Assembly: GCA_946481315.1 (NCBI GenBank)
Contig: CAMLMH010000011.1
Location: forward strand, 30,475-94,474
From: an uncultured Bacteriovorax sp.
Lineage (GTDB): Bacteria > Bdellovibrionota > Bacteriovoracia > Bacteriovoracales > Bacteriovoracaceae
Direction of reading: 5' to 3'
DNA: 64,000 bases
The position numbers and the translations under genes were made by a program. Shown here piece after piece: positions 24,635 to 33,517 of the stretch (positions within the stretch are counted from its first letter, which is position 1; the number at the start of each line of letters is the position of its first letter). The notes under the pieces were generated by a model that saw nothing but the letters and a program-made list of their open reading frames with translations, made no database searches and had not been told where the DNA came from.

Positions 24635-26056
24635 ATGAAAAGATGGAAATTAGCAACTCTACTCACCGGGATGGCCCTTCTGATGGCCGTGGGCGGCGCA
24701 CAGGAAGCTCCGGTGATTGAACAAAGTGGCTACAAAGATCAAAAAAAGAGTCTTACCCCCTGGGGAGAACTCCCGGCCGAAAGCTCGTTTCTTTCATTCA
24801 AAGAATGGAAAGATGAATCTGATATGCGTGATCTTTACCCGGACTGGCAGAAGATTCTGACGGAGAGGTCATTGCGGGAAAAAGTCGGGCACGTTTTTCA
24901 GTGCGAAGGCATCTGCCGTATTGACAGGGGGGCCAGTTTTTTCAATGCCAGTCACCGCACTGTTCTTTATGAAGGTGATGAAATTCAGACCATCGGCGAC
25001 AGTTACATCTGGATTTTCCTGCTAGACGGTACAATGGTCCGGTTGGCACCACATTCTTCCATTACACTTAATGAGCTGAATGTTGCGGCAGAGAAAAATT
25101 TTTTTAATGTACGTTTTAATGCCGGCAATATTTTGTGGTTATCCCGTCATGAATCCCTTTTTGAGGAAGTGGATATCAGAGAAACCGATACACTTTTTTT
25201 CCCGCTCAAAACTTATGAGGCCATGCCGGTTACCGAAGTTAAACCTTACGAAGAACAGGATTTGATTGAGCTGATCGAAGATAAAAATACACGTCTGAAT
25301 CAATATAAGGCACTTAATAGAGCTGTAGAAAAAAATAATCTTATGACCCGGAAGAAGCAAACTTTTGCTTTTCTGATTATGCCAAATGTAACAGTGATGG
25401 GAAATTCTCCTAACATTGAAGCCGTGGTTTTAATTGGTGGGAAAACTTTTTTTAAAAGTCGTTCAGAGACGGCATTAGGACTAAAAGAAAGCACAGAAAA
25501 CGATCTGCAGATTCAGCTGCGAGGTTTTGATAATAAAGAAGTGCAGAAGATCAGCGATGATACATGGATGGTTGTTGACGAAAAAGGGCGCTCCTTGAAT
25601 AACGAAAACGACACATACTGGTTAAGCATGGGCGAATTTCTCACCAAACGTATTCCAAGTATCATGCTGGGAAGAGAAATTTTTCTGCAACAATACTCTG
25701 CTTTTCTTTTTGATGACAAAAGTACTGCTCTGACTCTGGCACGCGATTATGGAGTCAGGCTCTGGACAACAGCAGAGCTCGATGCCCGCAGTGCTTTTTT
25801 GCAGGAATATTTCCGCCGGGTGGAAACATCTAATTTGTTAACCAGTTCGCGGTTTCGCCAGCGTCTTGAAGATCGTGGTGATTCGGCCGGTGCACGCGGG
25901 CAGATCATGGAATACGGCAGACATTTTTTTATCCGCGCTTTAAATCATTATTACTCTTATGAAGACGATCCGGTGGGAAAAGAATATGATCCTGAAAAAG
26001 AACAATTAAATTCCACAAAAAAATTATTATGGAAAAAAATGCATGGAATCCGTTAA
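24635..26056 (+). CDS. FecR-domain exported protein
   Basis: A 473-residue protein. ATG at 24635 is chosen since it is preceded by AAAAGAAGA and yields a signal peptide (about 1-19). Residues roughly 75-160 hold a FecR-like domain: a GICRIDRG strand, the L-Y-E-G-D-E-I-x-T motif and the VRLAPHSSITL strand. The rest is charged and unrecognised. FecR domains occur in sensors of sigma regulation and in exported proteins with LysM or ligand-binding modules; no sigma gene adjoins it here. Its 3' end overlaps the maf gene by 14 bases. Confidence 0.8.
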   Translation: MKRWKLATLLTGMALLMAVGGAQEAPVIEQSGYKDQKKSLTPWGELPAESSFLSFKEWKDESDMRDLYPDWQKILTERSLREKVGHVFQCEGICRIDRGASFFNASHRTVLYEGDEIQTIGDSYIWIFLLDGTMVRLAPHSSITLNELNVAAEKNFFNVRFNAGNILWLSRHESLFEEVDIRETDTLFFPLKTYEAMPVTEVKPYEEQDLIELIEDKNTRLNQYKALNRAVEKNNLMTRKKQTFAFLIMPNVTVMGNSPNIEAVVLIGGKTFFKSRSETALGLKESTENDLQIQLRGFDNKEVQKISDDTWMVVDEKGRSLNNENDTYWLSMGEFLTKRIPSIMLGREIFLQQYSAFLFDDKSTALTLARDYGVRLWTTAELDARSAFLQEYFRRVETSNLLTSSRFRQRLEDRGDSAGARGQIMEYGRHFFIRALNHYYSYEDDPVGKEYDPEKEQLNSTKKLLWKKMHGIR

Positions 26057-26654
26057 ACATACTTTGATTCTTGGATCGCAAAGTCCGCGGCGTAAAGAGC
26101 TTCTTTCGTGGCTGAATATACCTTTTAAAATTCTAACAGCTGATCTGGATGAAGTTTCAGATGAAACAGATCCTTCCCGGATCGCCTGTGACCTGGCTTC
26201 GCAAAAAGCCCATGCAGTAAAAGCAAAAATCAGTAACGAAACTCATCCTTTCATTATCGCCAGTGACACCATTGTGGTTCTCGATGGAAAAATTTACGGC
26301 AAACCAAAAGACAAAGATGAAGCAAGAATTATTTTAAGCGAATTGTCCGGGCGTACTCACAACGTCATCACCGGAGTTAGTTTTCTTTTTATGTGCGAAG
26401 GTAAATGGAGAGAACACTTCTTTTATGACTTCACGGATGTGACCTTTAATCCGATCACACCTGACCTGATGGAAGCTTACCTTGCCACTGGTGATTCGCT
26501 GGACAAGGCCGGAGCTTACGGAATTCAGGGGCCCTCTCTCACCTTCATATCGAGGGTGAACGGCTCATATTCTAATGTCGTCGGTTTTCCTCTGGATAAA
26601 ATAGTAGGGGAGCTGGGAATTGTGTTGGGGGAAGACTGGAAATCAAAATTTTAG
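26043..26654 (+). CDS. maf: Maf-like nucleoside triphosphate pyrophosphatase
   Basis: A 203-residue housecleaning enzyme that hydrolyses non-canonical or modified NTPs. The N-terminal LGSQSPRRKELL and the internal SDTIVVLDGKIYGKPKD and GRTHNVITGV motifs are diagnostic of Maf/YhdE proteins. Its ATG lies within the end of the FecR gene, suggesting coupled translation. A strong terminator follows. Confidence 0.95.
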   Translation: MESVKHTLILGSQSPRRKELLSWLNIPFKILTADLDEVSDETDPSRIACDLASQKAHAVKAKISNETHPFIIASDTIVVLDGKIYGKPKDKDEARIILSELSGRTHNVITGVSFLFMCEGKWREHFFYDFTDVTFNPITPDLMEAYLATGDSLDKAGAYGIQGPSLTFISRVNGSYSNVVGFPLDKIVGELGIVLGEDWKSKF

Positions 26655-26658
26655 AAAA

Positions 26659-26688
26659 AAAAAGCCCGCTCTCTGGCGGGCTTTTTCG
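26659..26688. terminator. Terminator after maf
   Basis: AAAAAGCCCGC and GCGGGCTTTTT pair around TCTCTG. A and T tracts on both sides let it serve maf (+) and the small basic-protein gene (-). Its left arm is repeated in inverse at 27107-27121. Confidence 0.92.
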
Positions 26689-26689
26689 T

Positions 26690-26881
26690 TTATTTTAGTT
26701 TGCTGTAAGCTTGCTTTAAACTAGTAATTTTTTTTACTGATTTCGTAGGACGTAAACTATGTGGCTGCATATTTTTCGTCACTTTTTTATCAATTGGATT
26801 TCCGGCTGCACTTGAAGCGTTCATGGTTTTTTTTGAGAAAGTTGCCGGTTCGAAAGTTAGGGTCAAATTGTCAGTAGTCAT
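26690..26881 (-). CDS. Small basic protein of unknown function
   Basis: A 63-residue protein, strongly basic (about 11 Lys) with no signal peptide. CGAGGTGA provides a good Shine-Dalgarno about seven bases before the ATG, which supports a real gene. The middle is Ser/Ala/Asn-rich and the C-terminal half is Lys/Ser/Leu-rich, so a nucleic-acid-binding role is possible but unproven. No homologue is recognised. It sits in a segment bounded by a 15-base inverted repeat. Confidence 0.55.
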   Translation of the reverse strand: MTTDNLTLTFEPATFSKKTMNASSAAGNPIDKKVTKNMQPHSLRPTKSVKKITSLKQAYSKLK

Positions 26882-27121
26882 AAGTCACCTCGTTTTTTTA
26901 AGTTAGTTTGCTAATGTTGGTTCAGGATTTGGTACCCTTTCCCCACCAATAACAACCACACTTACGAAGTGGCTGCATTCAGGAAGAAGAAAAGCTACCT
27001 GTTTTTATAGATAGTCTTCAATACATTCTCCTTAGACCTTATCCCGACTAAAACGTTCTCCTAATCGGCTTTTATAACAAGATCTTTAATGAAATCATTG
27101 TATCACGAGAGCGGGCTTTTT

Positions 27122-27167
27122 CCTATGGGCCCCCTGTAGGCAAAGTTTCCCCGTCAGGAACACTTTG
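27122..27167. other. Two adjoining hairpins upstream of the TRAP operon
   Basis: The first stem is CCTATGGG / CCTGTAGG (27122-27129 and 27133-27140) with two G-U pairs and a CCC loop. The second is CAAAGTTTCC / GGAACACTTTG (27141-27150 and 27157-27167), ten pairs with one bulged C and a six-base loop. No T tract follows on the plus strand. They lie just before the TRAP promoter and could be part of a small RNA or an operator. Confidence 0.5.
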
Positions 27168-27174
27168 TAAATCA

Positions 27175-27206
27175 TTGAAATGTAGGGCATTCTTAAAGTC
27201 TATAAT
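27175..27206 (+). promoter_or_regulatory. Probable promoter of the TRAP operon
   Basis: A perfect -10 TATAAT lies at 27201-27206. The best -35 is TTGAAA at 27175-27180, with a long 20-base spacer. Transcription would start near 27213, leaving a leader of about 35 bases. Confidence 0.6.
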
Positions 27207-27248
27207 GCAACTAAGTATGGTACCTTTTACAAACTGGTGAGCAAAACT

Positions 27249-28232
27249 ATGTCCAAAACCGGCCTTATAAACTGTCTGACTTTAACCCTTACTTTAACCC
27301 TTTCTGCCTGTTCCACCATCAACAAAATGGCAATAAACGGTTCCTCAAACCTGCTTTATTCTGCCGGTGGAAATGTGGAAACTCAGAATAATTTTGAGTT
27401 TGTTAAGTCCGGAATGAGTGGCAATTTATTATTAATGGAGAGTCTGCTTTCTGCCTCCCCGGAAAATCAAAATATAATTGCTACTTTGAATAAGGGGTAC
27501 GCCGGGCTTGCGTTTGCCATCAATGAAACTCAGATGAATGAAGAAGAGTGGGCAGAATTAAAGAGCGAAGAAGGAAGAAAACAGGCCTTGTTCAATTACA
27601 CCCGTGCTCTTACTTATGGACAGAAATATCTGGCTGAAGAAGGAGTGGAATTCAGTGAACTTATCAACCGAATCAATGAGCCTCAGGAAATTCACCATCT
27701 GCTGGACAAAAGACTTTCAAATGACAAACGCGATCTGGAAGTAATTCTTTTTACCGCACAATCTTTCGGGGCCCTGATAAATTTGCAAAAAGATAACATG
27801 ACTCTGGTGGCCCAGCTTCCGGTGGCTAAAACTTTGTTTGACTGGGTTTGTGCTAAAAATCCTCAGATTAATTATGGAACATGTGACATTTTCTATGGTG
27901 CTTTTGAAGCCGGACGTCCGCAAATGCTGGGCGGAAATCCTAAAAAAGGAAAAGAAATTTTTCTTAAAGCTATTCAGAAACATCCTCACAACTGGCTCAT
28001 CAGAACCAGTTTCATTCAATATTATCTGATCCCGCAAAACGATGAAGAAGGTTTTAAAGAACAGATGAATTTTCTGGCTACGGTTCATGAAGCTTTCAAC
28101 AAATATTATATCTACGATGCGGCTCCGAAAGCTGATGCAGAGTGGACCAGAGAAGAAAACCTGAGACTTTATCAATCAATCGCAATGAAAAGATATGAAT
28201 TATTAAACCGTTTTCAGAAACAATTTTTTTAG
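27249..28232 (+). CDS. TatT-like TRAP transporter-associated lipoprotein
   Basis: A 327-residue exported lipoprotein with TPR-like helical repeats. ATG at 27249 is favoured over GTG at 27237 because GGTGAG lies just upstream. The signal sequence is an odd run of LTLTLTLTL ending in the lipobox LSAC. The pattern and its position directly before DctP/Q/M match TatT proteins (Treponema pallidum Tp0956 type), which form a periplasmic complex with the TRAP solute-binding protein. Twelve bases separate it from the dctP-like gene. Confidence 0.88.
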   Translation: MSKTGLINCLTLTLTLTLSACSTINKMAINGSSNLLYSAGGNVETQNNFEFVKSGMSGNLLLMESLLSASPENQNIIATLNKGYAGLAFAINETQMNEEEWAELKSEEGRKQALFNYTRALTYGQKYLAEEGVEFSELINRINEPQEIHHLLDKRLSNDKRDLEVILFTAQSFGALINLQKDNMTLVAQLPVAKTLFDWVCAKNPQINYGTCDIFYGAFEAGRPQMLGGNPKKGKEIFLKAIQKHPHNWLIRTSFIQYYLIPQNDEEGFKEQMNFLATVHEAFNKYYIYDAAPKADAEWTREENLRLYQSIAMKRYELLNRFQKQFF

Positions 28233-28244
28233 CAAGGAACTATT

Positions 28245-29219
28245 ATGAAAAAAACATTAATTGCCTTATGTGCAATGACTTCATTGAACCTTATGGCCGC
28301 GCCTATTAAAGTAGGTGTTCTTGCTCCGGAAGGAACAGGATGGGCTAAAAATATCAAAAAGATGACAACAGAAATAAAAGAGGCCACAAAGGGCAATGTC
28401 GAAATTAAGGTTTACTATGGTGGCTCACAAGGTGATGAGCAAGATGTTCTCCGCAAAATCCGTATCGGACAGCTTCAGGGGGGGATCTTCACTGGTAAAA
28501 CACTGGGAGAGATCAATGGTGATGTAAGAGTTATCGAATTGCCTTTTACCTTTAATAACAACAGAGAAAAAGCACTTAAAACATTACAGACATTGACTCC
28601 TTATTTTAATCAGCGATTTGAAGCAAACAAATTTAAAAGCCTTGGTGTTTTTGAAATTGGACAGGTTTACTTTGTTGCTCAGAAAAAAGTTTCCAATCTT
28701 AATGACATCAAGAATTTAAAAATCTGGTCATGGGATGGAGATCCAATAGTATCCAGCATGTTTGAGGCCATGAACTTAAATGGTGTACCTCTGGCCTTAC
28801 CAGATGTTCTGTCTTCCCTTTCTACAGGAGTAGTTGAAGCAGCCTACGCTCCGCCAATTGGAATTCTGGCCCTGCAATGGAATACAAAAGTTAAGTACAT
28901 GATCGATTTTCCAATTTCCTATTCAATTGGTGCTTTCGTTATTTCGCAGACAGCGTGGCAGAAAGTGGCTCCGGCTGATCAGAAAATTGTAGAAACAATT
29001 GCTAAGAAATATGAGTCTGAAATCAATGCCGGCAATACTAAAGATAATGCTGACGCCCTGGCAGCGATGAAATCACAAAAAATTGAATTCATCAAATTCA
29101 CGGATGCGGATGTTAAGACAGCTCAGGGATACCGTGCAGAGATCATCAAAAAACTTAAAGGTAAACTATTCTCTGATGAAGCCTTTAAAAAGCTTGAAGC
29201 GGAATTAGGAAAAAAATAA
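28245..29219 (+). CDS. TRAP transporter solute-binding protein (DctP family)
   Basis: A 324-residue periplasmic protein with a signal peptide (1-18, ending LMAA). The DctP fold is seen in IKVGVLAPEGTGWAK, the VYYGGSQGDEQDVLRKIRIGQLQGG region and IKNLKIWSWDGDP. Since it is coupled to a TatT gene it belongs to the TPAT class; in that class the ligand may be hydrophobic, but the ligand cannot be read here. Its stop overlaps the dctQ ATG by one base. Confidence 0.95.
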   Translation: MKKTLIALCAMTSLNLMAAPIKVGVLAPEGTGWAKNIKKMTTEIKEATKGNVEIKVYYGGSQGDEQDVLRKIRIGQLQGGIFTGKTLGEINGDVRVIELPFTFNNNREKALKTLQTLTPYFNQRFEANKFKSLGVFEIGQVYFVAQKKVSNLNDIKNLKIWSWDGDPIVSSMFEAMNLNGVPLALPDVLSSLSTGVVEAAYAPPIGILALQWNTKVKYMIDFPISYSIGAFVISQTAWQKVAPADQKIVETIAKKYESEINAGNTKDNADALAAMKSQKIEFIKFTDADVKTAQGYRAEIIKKLKGKLFSDEAFKKLEAELGKK

Positions 29220-29734
29220 TGAAAGTTGTTCGACTGTTAGATACGGCACTTGAAAAGTTTTCCATTTTTTTATTGGTTATGAGCGTTCTGGCGATGCTCT
29301 TTTTCAGTTCTGGCAGTATCGTGCTTCGCTGGTTTCACATTAATTTGCCATGGATTGATCCTTTTATACGGCATCTGGTTTTTTTCAGTGCTTTTTTAGG
29401 AGGAGTTGTTGCTACCGGAAGAGGAACACATATCGGCATCGATCTGGTAGGAAAAATCATAGAGAATAAGGGTTGGGATAAACTGGCTGACTTCATTAAA
29501 AGATTGATTATGATTTCCTCTTTTTTGGTTTTATTGTGGCTGATTAAAGCAGGCATAGATTTTACCAAAGTGGAAATGGAGTATGCCAAAGAAGAATTCT
29601 GGGGCATCAGCAGTGGTTATCTAGTGATGATGATCCCTGTTGGGCTCGCTTTAATAGCTCTTCGTTTCCTGTTTGTTTTCTGGTTAAGTTACGATGAAAA
29701 ACCTCACGCGGTTGTTTCAGGAGAAGTAAGATGA
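29219..29734 (+). CDS. TRAP transporter small permease (DctQ family)
   Basis: A 171-residue inner-membrane protein with four hydrophobic segments (about 14-36, 50-66, 94-115, 133-158). The R-G-T-H-I-G-I-D pattern between segments 2 and 3 is typical of DctQ. It overlaps dctP by one base and dctM by four bases. It partners the large permease in solute import driven by an ion gradient. Confidence 0.93.
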   Translation: MKVVRLLDTALEKFSIFLLVMSVLAMLFFSSGSIVLRWFHINLPWIDPFIRHLVFFSAFLGGVVATGRGTHIGIDLVGKIIENKGWDKLADFIKRLIMISSFLVLLWLIKAGIDFTKVEMEYAKEEFWGISSGYLVMMIPVGLALIALRFLFVFWLSYDEKPHAVVSGEVR

Positions 29735-30996
29735 GTGCATCTCTGGCCATTATCGGTATTGTCAGTTTGGCGGCAATCGGGGTTCCGCTTTTTGTTATTA
29801 TGTCACTGGCAGCACTGGTTGCCTTCACATACAGTGGAGTAGAGGTCTCCGCAGTCGCGCAGGAAATATACCGGATTGCAGCGGCTCCCACCTTAATGAC
29901 CATTCCGCTTTTTACTTTTGCCGGTTATCTGATGGCCGAAAGTAAATCGCCTCAAAGATTACTTCGTCTGGCGGAGACAGGACTGGGCTGGATGCCGGGT
30001 GGGATTTCCATCGTTGCCCTGGTGGTCTGTGCTTTTTTCACTGCTTTTACCGGTGCTTCAGGAGTCACCATTATCGCTCTTGGCGGATTAATTTATCCAA
30101 TTCTGGTCAAGGATGGTTATTCTGAAAAATATACTTTAGGAACGATAACTGCTTCGGGATCCCTGGGATTGCTATTTCCTCCTTCGCTTCCGATCATTCT
30201 ATATGGGTTAGTTGCTAAAGTTGATATCGATAAACTATTCAAAGCAGGATTGATCCCTGGACTTGTCATTATGGTCATTCTTTCTCTCTGGGCTATCTAT
30301 AATAGCCCCAAAACTGCAGCGGCAAAACATAAGTTCGTTCTCAGAAATTTTTTAATTGCACTTAAAGAAGCCTGGCTGGAAGCGCTGCTGCCTGTCCTTG
30401 TATTGGTCGGTATTTATGGTGGATTCGTAACGGTAACCGAAGCTGCAGCTTTCACCGCACTTTACGTTTTTGTGATCGAAGTGTTTATATATCGCGACCT
30501 CTCTTTCATGAAAGATGTTCCGCGAGTCATTGTGGATTCAATGAGCCTGGTAGGGGGGATCCTTCTGATTCTCTGTTGCGCACTGGGATTTACGAACTAC
30601 CTGGTTGATGAAGAAATTCCACTGAAAATCTTTGCGCTGATGAAGGAATTCATCCATGACAAGTATACATTTCTCTTATTCCTGAATTTATTTTTGTTAG
30701 TAGTCGGATGTTTAATGGATATTTTTTCGGCAATTGTGGTTGTTGTACCACTCATTATCCCGATTGCCACCGACTTTGGGATTGATCCTATTCACCTGGC
30801 GATGATCTTCCTGGCTAATTTGGAAATCGGATATCTCACACCACCAGTGGGAATTAACCTCTTCATCAGCAGTTTTCGCTTTAACAGGCCGATAACTGAA
30901 ATGTATCGTGTCTCGTTACCTTTTTTGATCTTATTGGTAATTGCGCTGTTGATTATTACTTATATACCTAGTCTGAGTTTATTCTGGTTTAATTGA
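29731..30996 (+). CDS. TRAP transporter large permease (DctM family)
   Basis: A 421-residue inner-membrane protein with about 12 hydrophobic segments. Conserved DctM stretches are visible: the IPLFTFAGYLMAES region, AFFTAFTGASGVTIIALG, LGLLFPPSLPIILYG and LTPPVGINLF near the end. It is the ion-coupled transport subunit. The stop overlaps the start of the next exported protein by one base, so five genes may be co-transcribed. Confidence 0.96.
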   Translation: MSASLAIIGIVSLAAIGVPLFVIMSLAALVAFTYSGVEVSAVAQEIYRIAAAPTLMTIPLFTFAGYLMAESKSPQRLLRLAETGLGWMPGGISIVALVVCAFFTAFTGASGVTIIALGGLIYPILVKDGYSEKYTLGTITASGSLGLLFPPSLPIILYGLVAKVDIDKLFKAGLIPGLVIMVILSLWAIYNSPKTAAAKHKFVLRNFLIALKEAWLEALLPVLVLVGIYGGFVTVTEAAAFTALYVFVIEVFIYRDLSFMKDVPRVIVDSMSLVGGILLILCCALGFTNYLVDEEIPLKIFALMKEFIHDKYTFLLFLNLFLLVVGCLMDIFSAIVVVVPLIIPIATDFGIDPIHLAMIFLANLEIGYLTPPVGINLFISSFRFNRPITEMYRVSLPFLILLVIALLIITYIPSLSLFWFN

Positions 30997-32579
30997 TGAT
31001 TTTAAAAACTTTCTTATTTTCACTGGCCCTTTTGTTTTCCTCGCTGGAAGCAAAAGAGCCTGTGCTTAACGAATACTATCTCAATGTCTATCTGGGGGAA
31101 AAGAAAACACCAAATTATCGGGGACCGCTTGATCCGCGAACGGAATTTTCTGATGTCCAGGGGGGATTAATCCTTTTAGATGATCTTTTTAATGACTCTT
31201 ATCTCAATCGTGAAATTCAGACAGCTCCGTTTGATTTACATCACTATTGGTTTAAGGAAGTAGTAGAAAAGTCGACCTGTCCTGATGAAACTTTGAGTGC
31301 GAATATTGATTACATCCGTTATCTTTATCGCTTGGTGACTATAAGTTATCTTTTTGAATCGATGAAGCTCAACCATAAACTTTCCAGCCAGCTTCAGGCA
31401 AAAAATAATTGTTCAATTGATTTTAATACTTTGTTTGGAAAATGCAGTCCGAAAAGCGATGACATGAAAAAATTCCGGGACCGTGTATACGGAAAATTTG
31501 TCAATGAAATTTCCAAAGTAAAGTACCAGCCATTTTCCAGAAGGGAAAAAGAGCAGTGGCATAATGAATTTGAAAAGTCGACATCTCTCACGACTGATCC
31601 GGTTTTCTCCCGTTTGCATGAGTGGTGTATCGGCAATAAAAAGAATTGCCGCTCATTGCCTGAACAGGACATCGAAGCAGCACTGGGGAATTTCTGTCAG
31701 ACTGATATAGAAGTCATGCAGAAGTTATGTTCTGAAAAAGATCAGATCTATGGTTTAAATCAAATTGAGAAAGCAACAGAACTCATCCGCAACTCAAATG
31801 CTTTTAATCTCATCAATCAAACAGGCATGGGTGAAGAATGTCTGCGCCGCTATTCAAAACTTTTTTCAGGAAAAGAGATACCATATATAACATTGAATCG
31901 CATTTACCCTATGATTTATTCGTATCTACTAAAAACAGATTCGCGCTATCTGCAAGGGGAACTCTTTCTTCCAGGTGCATTAAAAGAATTTGATATGAAG
32001 GGGCTCAGTGACTTTTTAACGGCATTGAAACCACCTAAAATTGAACCTGTTGCCGTTAAGCCTAAGCCTAAACCGAAAGCACGGCCAAAGGTTGTTGCTC
32101 CTCCTCCGGTGACTGTAGAAAAACCAGTAGAAAAACCTGTAGTCGTAGAAACGCCCCCTGAGCCACCTAAATTATCCGAGTTTGAAACGAAAGCACTGAT
32201 GGTAACAGCACAGGGGAAAGATCAGGCAGTGATTGATATGAATATTTTTCGGGATGATTTTGAATTTACGCCTGAGATGATGAGTGAGCTGGCAGCACCA
32301 ATGAAAAAATTTCAAACTCGCGCTGCTTTAAACGACATGAAAGCATACGATCTGCTTGGAACGAAAGAAGCACCAGTTGGGCTGGTGTTTATTAAGTACA
32401 TGCTGGATACTGATAATCACCAGGGACTTTTTAATATGGTTACTGTGCTCGGTGAAAAATTTTATGTCGTTAATGATATAGAAAAAAAAGATGTACCGCT
32501 CTACATGCATTTAAAAAACGATGCCAGCACAAATAATCGCTGGCAGTTAGTTTTGCTTAAAGATCCACTGAAAAAATAA
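30996..32579 (+). CDS. Exported protein with Pro/Lys linker, coupled to the TRAP operon
   Basis: A 527-residue exported protein (signal 1-19, ending LEA). ATG at 30996 overlaps the DctM stop (TGATG); a TTG three bases earlier is the alternative. The N-terminal 340 residues are mostly helical with several cysteines. A linker of about 40 residues rich in Lys, Pro, Val and Glu (around 350-390) leads to a C-terminal domain of about 130 residues. No family is recognised. Its placement suggests a role linked to the transporter, perhaps bridging to the cell wall or outer membrane through the linker, which is inference. Confidence 0.72.
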   Translation: MILKTFLFSLALLFSSLEAKEPVLNEYYLNVYLGEKKTPNYRGPLDPRTEFSDVQGGLILLDDLFNDSYLNREIQTAPFDLHHYWFKEVVEKSTCPDETLSANIDYIRYLYRLVTISYLFESMKLNHKLSSQLQAKNNCSIDFNTLFGKCSPKSDDMKKFRDRVYGKFVNEISKVKYQPFSRREKEQWHNEFEKSTSLTTDPVFSRLHEWCIGNKKNCRSLPEQDIEAALGNFCQTDIEVMQKLCSEKDQIYGLNQIEKATELIRNSNAFNLINQTGMGEECLRRYSKLFSGKEIPYITLNRIYPMIYSYLLKTDSRYLQGELFLPGALKEFDMKGLSDFLTALKPPKIEPVAVKPKPKPKARPKVVAPPPVTVEKPVEKPVVVETPPEPPKLSEFETKALMVTAQGKDQAVIDMNIFRDDFEFTPEMMSELAAPMKKFQTRAALNDMKAYDLLGTKEAPVGLVFIKYMLDTDNHQGLFNMVTVLGEKFYVVNDIEKKDVPLYMHLKNDASTNNRWQLVLLKDPLKK

Positions 32580-32583
32580 AAAA

Positions 32584-32612
32584 CCCGCAGAAAGAACTCC
32601 TGCGGGCCGTTT
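32584..32612 (-). terminator. Terminator between convergent genes
   Basis: CCCGCAG (32584-32590) and CTGCGGG (32600-32606) form a seven-base stem. On the minus strand it is followed by TTTTTTATTTTTT, so it is a good terminator for the lipoprotein gene; on the plus strand the T tract is poor. Confidence 0.8.
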
Positions 32613-32638
32613 AATGAAGGTATATGGAGAGGTAAGGC

Positions 32639-33289
32639 CTATTCGTATTTTTTCGCAACGGCCTTAAGCTGAGATTTAACTTGTTGACTCATGTCCAGCA
32701 TCAGAAGAAGACCAGCGTTTTCACCATTGGCATCTTCACCAACCAGTGAGATGTTACCAATGCGGTTAGACCCAGTATAATATCTTGCTGTAATGATCGA
32801 ATTACCGATACCTAAGTTTTTAAGCGGGATAAATACACCAAAAACTTTTGGTCCAATGTAGAATCCCATATTTTTAAACTTCTCAATAGAGAAAGCTACT
32901 GCCGGAAGACGACCACCAGCTACACCTGGAAGTGAACGACCACCAGGAAGAGTTGCAGGATCGAGCATTTGCAGTTTAGTATCTAAAACGTCTTTTAAAG
33001 AAAGGTTGATTGCCATCAATGTTCCGGCAGACTGTAGATCCGGAGAAATTTCCAGATAGGAATTTGGATATTTCGGAATGTTGTAACGAAGTCCACCATC
33101 CAGCTGAATATTTTCAAAAACCATCGAGATTAAAACGTTGTCTTGAACTAAAGTAACAGACATTCCGTTAACACCCGGTACCTGGATGTTTTGTGAGCTG
33201 GTACCATCACCACATGAAGTTGTCAGTAGACCGAGGGAAACGACTGCTGAGAAAACGAGAGCTTTTGTTTTAGAGAACATTGTAGTCAT
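32639..33289 (-). CDS. Lipoprotein of unknown function
   Basis: A 216-residue exported lipoprotein: hydrophobic signal at about 8-24 with lipobox LLTTSC and Cys26 as the anchor, preceded by AGGATCT as a ribosome site. The mature protein is Gly-rich with a mostly beta pattern and no other cysteine. No family is recognised. It is monocistronic with a clear terminator, and the gap to the upstream porin gene (about 230 bases) holds its promoter but no clear consensus was identified. Confidence 0.72.
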   Translation of the reverse strand: MTTMFSKTKALVFSAVVSLGLLTTSCGDGTSSQNIQVPGVNGMSVTLVQDNVLISMVFENIQLDGGLRYNIPKYPNSYLEISPDLQSAGTLMAINLSLKDVLDTKLQMLDPATLPGGRSLPGVAGGRLPAVAFSIEKFKNMGFYIGPKVFGVFIPLKNLGIGNSIITARYYTGSNRIGNISLVGEDANGENAGLLLMLDMSQQVKSQLKAVAKKYE

Positions 33290-33456
33290 AGAGATCCTAA
33301 TTTCTTGTTTTGCGATTTTTTCTTGCTCTTTTTAACTTCAACAGACGTACCGCTGAAAAACCACAAACGTTTCAATTTAATTAGGAGCAGATTACTAGGG
33401 AATTACACTGATCTCAAGAAATGCAAGCGTTCTTTAAATATTGCGAGGTTATGAAA

Positions 33457-33480
33457 AGGGCACTTTATTAAAAGTGCCCA
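33457..33480 (-). terminator. Terminator of the porin-like gene
   Basis: GGGCACTT (33458-33465) and AAGTGCCC (33472-33479) form an eight-base stem. On the minus strand CTTTTC follows, a short T tract. Confidence 0.75.
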
Positions 33481-33517
33481 TATTTTGTGTGATTAGCAGT
33501 AAGATGTGAAAAAGTGA

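Larger units (their letters stand above)
26659..27121. repeat. 15-base inverted repeat bounding the small-gene segment
   Basis: AAAAAGCCCGCTCTC at 26659-26673 and GAGAGCGGGCTTTTT at 27107-27121 are perfect inverted copies 433 bases apart. The left copy is one arm of the maf terminator. The enclosed segment contains one small basic-protein gene and its long leader. No target-site duplication was confirmed. Confidence 0.6.
26882..27236. other. Gene-free region with structured elements
   Basis: No convincing coding sequence is seen in these 355 bases. On the minus strand it would be the leader of the small basic-protein gene and contains a short hairpin (CACTT/AAGTG, 26959-26971). At 27107-27121 GAGAGCGGGCTTTTT is the exact reverse complement of 26659-26673 in the maf terminator. 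Two adjoining hairpins follow at 27122-27140 and 27141-27167, and then the TRAP operon promoter. Confidence 0.6.
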
